Source of the DNA: Burkholderiaceae bacterium
GTDB lineage: Bacteria; Pseudomonadota; Gammaproteobacteria; Burkholderiales; Burkholderiaceae
Direction: 5' to 3'
Length of the DNA stretch: 7,763 nucleotides
NCBI GenBank assembly: GCA_030151165.1
Contig: JASLEM010000311.1
Span: forward strand, 1 to 7,763
Shown here piece after piece: positions 5,234 through 7,763 of the stretch. A program made the position numbers and the translations under genes. The stretch's first letter is position 1; each line of letters opens with the position of its first letter. The notes beneath the pieces were generated by a model that did no database searches, was not told the DNA's origin, and saw nothing but the letters and a program-made list of their open reading frames with translations.

Positions 5234-6325
5234 TCAGTCCGCGAGCGTCGGGTAGTCGGTGTAGCCTTCCGCGCCGCCGCCATAGAGCACCTTCTGCTGC
5301 ACCGGCGCGATCTCGCGGTCTTCGCGCAGGCGGCGGCCGAGGTCGGGGTTCGAGATGAAGCCCTTGCCGAACGACACCGCGTCGGCGTACCCGGAGCCGA
5401 CCGCCCGCATCGCCATGTCGCGCGTGTAGCCGTTGTTGACGATCCAGGCGCCGCTCCACAGCTTGCGCAGCGCGTGGAAATCGAACGGCGCGAAGTCGCG
5501 CGGGCCGCCGGTGCTGCCCTCGACGACCTCGATGAACGCGAACTTCAGCTTGTCCAGCTCGGTGACGACATGGCTGAAGAGCGCGAACGGGTCGGAGTCC
5601 TGGCCGATGTCGTTGGCCGGCGTGACCGGCGACAGGCGCACGCCGACGCGGCCCGGGCCGATCTCCTGGCAGACGGCGGTCATCACCTCGACGAGGAAGC
5701 GCGCGCGGTTCTCGATGCTGCCGCCGTACTGGTCGGTGCGGTCGTTGGCGGAGTCGCGCAGGAACTGCTCGACGAGGTAGCCGTTGGCGCCGTGCACCTC
5801 GACGCCATCGAAGCCCGCGTCGATCGCGACGCGCGCCGCGTGGCGGAACTGGCCGACGACGGCGGCGACTTCGGCCGTCGTCAGCGCGCGAGGCGCCGAC
5901 ACCTGCTCGAAGCCGGCGGCCGTGAAGGTCTTGCCGTTCGCCGGCTTCGCGGTCGCCGACACCGGCACCTGGCCTTCGGGCAGCAGCGAGGTGTGCGAGA
6001 TGCGGCCGACGTGCCAGATCTGCGCGACGATCTTGCCGCCCTTGCGGTGCACGGCGTCCGTCACGAGCTTCCAGCCCTCGAGCTGCTCGGGGCTGTAGAT
6101 GCCCGGGGTGTCGAGGTAGCCCTGGCCGAGCGGGTCGACCTGCGTGCCTTCCGAGATGATGAGGCCGGCGCCGGTGGCCGGGTCGGCGCGCTGCGCGTAG
6201 TACTCGGCGTTCAGCGCGCGCGGCGTGCGGCCGGGGCCGGCGCGGTCGCGCGTCAGGGGCGCCATCACGACGCGGTTGGCGAGGGCGATGTCGCCGAGCT
6301 GGAGGGGGTCGAACAGGTTGGTCAT
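5234..6325 (-). CDS. Old Yellow Enzyme family FMN-dependent alkene reductase (NemA/XenB type)
   Basis: The 363-residue product is a complete cytoplasmic TIM-barrel ene-reductase. Such enzymes use FMN and NAD(P)H to reduce activated C=C bonds, and many also reduce nitrate esters, nitroaromatics or N-ethylmaleimide. FMN-site residues include MAPLTRDRA (21-29, Thr25 as in classical OYEs rather than the Cys of the YqjM group), Gln102 and Trp104 in AQIWHVGRISH, Arg230 in GVRLSP, and FGKGFISNPDL (319-329) near the flavin phosphate. The substrate motif VEVHGANGYLVEQFL (175-189) has the His178/Asn181 pair and Tyr183 as probable proton donor. It is followed by DQYGGSIENRARF and ends YTDYP. The ATG at 6325 gives the standard MTNLFDPLQLGD start. 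The physiological substrate cannot be read. The gene stands alone, with its own terminator, divergent from the chemoreceptor gene. Confidence 0.95.
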   Translation of the reverse strand: MTNLFDPLQLGDIALANRVVMAPLTRDRAGPGRTPRALNAEYYAQRADPATGAGLIISEGTQVDPLGQGYLDTPGIYSPEQLEGWKLVTDAVHRKGGKIVAQIWHVGRISHTSLLPEGQVPVSATAKPANGKTFTAAGFEQVSAPRALTTAEVAAVVGQFRHAARVAIDAGFDGVEVHGANGYLVEQFLRDSANDRTDQYGGSIENRARFLVEVMTAVCQEIGPGRVGVRLSPVTPANDIGQDSDPFALFSHVVTELDKLKFAFIEVVEGSTGGPRDFAPFDFHALRKLWSGAWIVNNGYTRDMAMRAVGSGYADAVSFGKGFISNPDLGRRLREDREIAPVQQKVLYGGGAEGYTDYPTLAD

Positions 6326-6337
6326 GCGGCGAGGTTA
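6326..6337 (-). promoter_or_regulatory. Weak -10-like hexamer before the ene-reductase start
   Basis: TAACCT (6337-6332, three of six matches to TATAAT) lies 6 nt before the ATG at 6325 on the minus strand. The spacing equals that at the ACT-like and MOSC genes. No Shine-Dalgarno sequence is visible in the 20 nt before the ATG, and there is no good -35. The hexamer match is poor, so this is only a candidate leaderless start. Confidence 0.2.
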
Positions 6338-6641
6338 GCGAGGGTTGAGGGCGAGTGCAGGCGCAAGGGCATCGCCGTGCGTGATAGGCGGGTCGCCGGG
6401 TCGCCGGTTCGAGCCGCGCACCAGCGGCGTGCGCCGGGCCGCGCGAAGTCGCAGATAAAGGGCGGCTTTTGCGCGCTGCGTGAATTTAGCCGCTTAAACC
6501 CGGCTATTCGTCCCTTGTCGGGAGTTCACAACTTCCACAATCGAACCGAATAAACCGCAAGCCCCGCGCGGTCGACGGGGCACGTGAGACATCCGACTTC
6601 TTCGTTTTCTCACCCTCCACTCCCGTTTTCACGAGGCGTCC
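6338..6641. other. Divergent intergenic region with two overlapping dyads
   Basis: This stretch lies between the ene-reductase start and the chemoreceptor start. I see no gene. The half nearer the chemoreceptor is clearly less GC-rich. Two dyads share an arm: GCGGCT (6462-6467) with AGCCGC (6488-6493), and TAGCCG (6487-6492) with CGGCTA (6501-6506) around 8 bases. A loose sigma-70-like pair, TTCACA (6525-6530) and AATAAA (6549-6554) spaced 18 nt, could serve the chemoreceptor gene. I looked for a sigma-28 flagellar promoter (TAAA-N15-GCCGATAA) and found no convincing match. A GAGG at 6633-6636, 5 nt before the ATG, is a good ribosome-binding site for the chemoreceptor. Confidence 0.45.
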
Positions 6642-7763
6642 ATGTTCTCCATGCGCAACATTTCGGTTCGCTCCCGGTTCTACCTGGTCATGTCCCTGGT
6701 GGCGATCTCGCTGCTGATCCAGGCCGGCTGGGGCATGGTCTCCGCACGGACCGGCATCTCGACGGTCACCGACATGTTCGACCAGGCCGACGCCACCGCC
6801 CAGCAGGTCGGCGCGCTGCGCGAGTCGATGGCCAGCCTGCGCCGCTACCAGGCGGAGATGATCGCGACGGCGGTGTCGAACCCCACCGGCGTCGAGGCCG
6901 TGCACCAGGCCTGGAAGAAGGAGATCGAGGCGCTCAACGCCGGCGGCGACGGGCTCGCGAAGGCGCACAGCGGCGACGCCGCCCTGGCCGCGCTGGTCGC
7001 CAAGCAGAAGAAGCTGCTCGGCGACGTCACCGAGATCATCGACCCGATCGCCCAGCAGCTGACCGACGCCAAGATGGACGCGACCGCCGCGCTCGCCTAC
7101 GCCGGCCAGGCCAACACGACGCTCGACGTCATCCAGGCCAACCTCGGCGCGATCCTCAAGTCGCAGAAGGACGGCCTGGCCGCGATCCGCGGCGAGATCG
7201 CCACCAGCTCGATGATCGCGTCGACGGCGCGCCTCGTGCTCGTCGGCCTGACGCTGGCCATCTTCCTGCCGCTGATGTGGGTGACGCTGCGTTCGATCTG
7301 CGGCCCGCTCGACCAGGCGGTCGAGGTCGCGACCCGCATCGCCAGCGGCAACCTGAGCGGCCGCGTCACCGCGGAAGGCCAGGACGAGCCGGCGCGCCTG
7401 ATGAAGGCGCTGGCCGAGATGCAGCAGTCGCTGCGCAGCCTTGTCGGCCAGGTGCGCGAGTCCTCCGAGAGCATCGAGGTCGCCAGCTCCGAGGTCGCGA
7501 GCGGCAACACCGACCTGTCTCAACGCACCGAGCTCGCCGCGAGCCACCTGCAACGCACCGCCAGCTCGATGGAGGGCCTGACCAGCACCGTGCGCCAGTC
7601 GGCCGACTCGGCCCACACCGCGAACCAGCTCGCGTCGTCGGCGGCCGAGGTCGCGGCGCGCGGCGGCAGCGTCGTGGCGCAGGTCGTCTCGACGATGAAC
7701 GACATCAACACGAGCTCGAAGAAGATCGCCGACATCATCGGCGTGATCGACGGCATCGCGTTC
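6642..7763 (+). CDS. Methyl-accepting chemotaxis protein (N-terminal part, cut by window edge)
   Basis: This is the first 374 codons of a transmembrane chemoreceptor that would signal through CheW/CheA. In order it has a short cytoplasmic start (MFSMRNISVRSRF), TM1 at about 14-34, a helical periplasmic domain at about 35-190 that fits a four-helix-bundle sensor, TM2 at about 196-216, a HAMP domain at about 217-270 (ICGPLDQAVEVATRIASGNLSGRV, then DEPARLMKALAEMQQSLRSLV) and the first cytoplasmic signalling helix. That helix contains NTDLSQRTE (289-297) and ends at IIGVIDGIAF, just before the expected QTNILALNAAVEAARAGE hairpin region. Within the first methylation helix the usual ASLEETAASMEQ pattern reads SHLQRTASSMEG, losing the canonical methylatable residues. 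The ligand cannot be inferred. ATG 6642 follows GAGG; ATG 6651 is an alternative. Confidence 0.95.
   Translation, partial: MFSMRNISVRSRFYLVMSLVAISLLIQAGWGMVSARTGISTVTDMFDQADATAQQVGALRESMASLRRYQAEMIATAVSNPTGVEAVHQAWKKEIEALNAGGDGLAKAHSGDAALAALVAKQKKLLGDVTEIIDPIAQQLTDAKMDATAALAYAGQANTTLDVIQANLGAILKSQKDGLAAIRGEIATSSMIASTARLVLVGLTLAIFLPLMWVTLRSICGPLDQAVEVATRIASGNLSGRVTAEGQDEPARLMKALAEMQQSLRSLVGQVRESSESIEVASSEVASGNTDLSQRTELAASHLQRTASSMEGLTSTVRQSADSAHTANQLASSAAEVAARGGSVVAQVVSTMNDINTSSKKIADIIGVIDGIAF

Noticed and set aside
5165..6553. 462-codon plus-strand open frame opposite the ene-reductase
   Set aside because: It is antisense to a complete ene-reductase with all family motifs and is rich in Arg, Ala, Val and Asp as expected for a mirrored frame.
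6441..6600. Sigma-28 (flagellar/chemotaxis) promoter for the chemoreceptor
   Set aside because: TAAA occurs at 6455 and 6495, but the matching GCCGATAA block is absent at 15 nt. The best partial matches share only about three of eight bases.
6504..7616. 370-codon minus-strand open frame opposite the chemoreceptor
   Set aside because: It is antisense to a well-recognised chemoreceptor, has biased shadow-like composition and no recognisable domain.

Overview
The window is about 70% GC and looks like chromosome from a high-GC betaproteobacterium, probably order Burkholderiales. This rests on the system I cytochrome c maturation cluster in the order ccmA-B-C-D-E-F, a chemoreceptor of the common Burkholderiales type, and overall codon and base use. 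The genus cannot be fixed from this sequence alone.

Positions 1-3714, minus strand: a tightly packed ccm operon, read from right to left. CcmA (ATPase) and CcmB (membrane partner) power handling of haem by CcmC and CcmD. These load haem onto the periplasmic chaperone CcmE, which delivers it to CcmF for ligation to apocytochrome c. ccmF runs off the left edge, so only its first 247 codons are present. Neighbouring genes overlap by 4 bases (ATGA or GTGA) or are 3 bases apart, except for an 87-bp gap between ccmB and ccmC. A candidate promoter lies upstream of ccmA.

Positions 3838-4887: two divergent small genes separated by only 54 bp. The minus-strand gene encodes a stand-alone ACT-like domain protein (COG3602/DUF2241 type). 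The plus-strand gene encodes a YiiM-like MOSC-domain protein in which the usual Cys and HGG motifs appear to be missing. Each has a -10-like hexamer exactly 6 nt before its ATG, suggesting mirror-image promoters for leaderless mRNAs.

Positions 4888-5233: a gene-free stretch holding five (possibly six) diverged head-to-tail copies of a 42-bp unit, followed by a rho-independent terminator for the minus-strand gene to its right. The 42-bp array is the least explained element in the window.

Positions 5234-6325, minus strand: a complete Old Yellow Enzyme family FMN ene-reductase (NemA/XenB type). Positions 6326-6641 form the divergent intergenic region. Positions 6642-7763, plus strand: the N-terminal 374 codons of a transmembrane methyl-accepting chemotaxis protein, cut by the right edge. 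Its first methylation helix lacks methylatable residues at the canonical positions.

I found no RNA gene, insertion sequence, CRISPR array or phage-like gene. Apart from the ccm genes, the neighbours have no obvious shared pathway.
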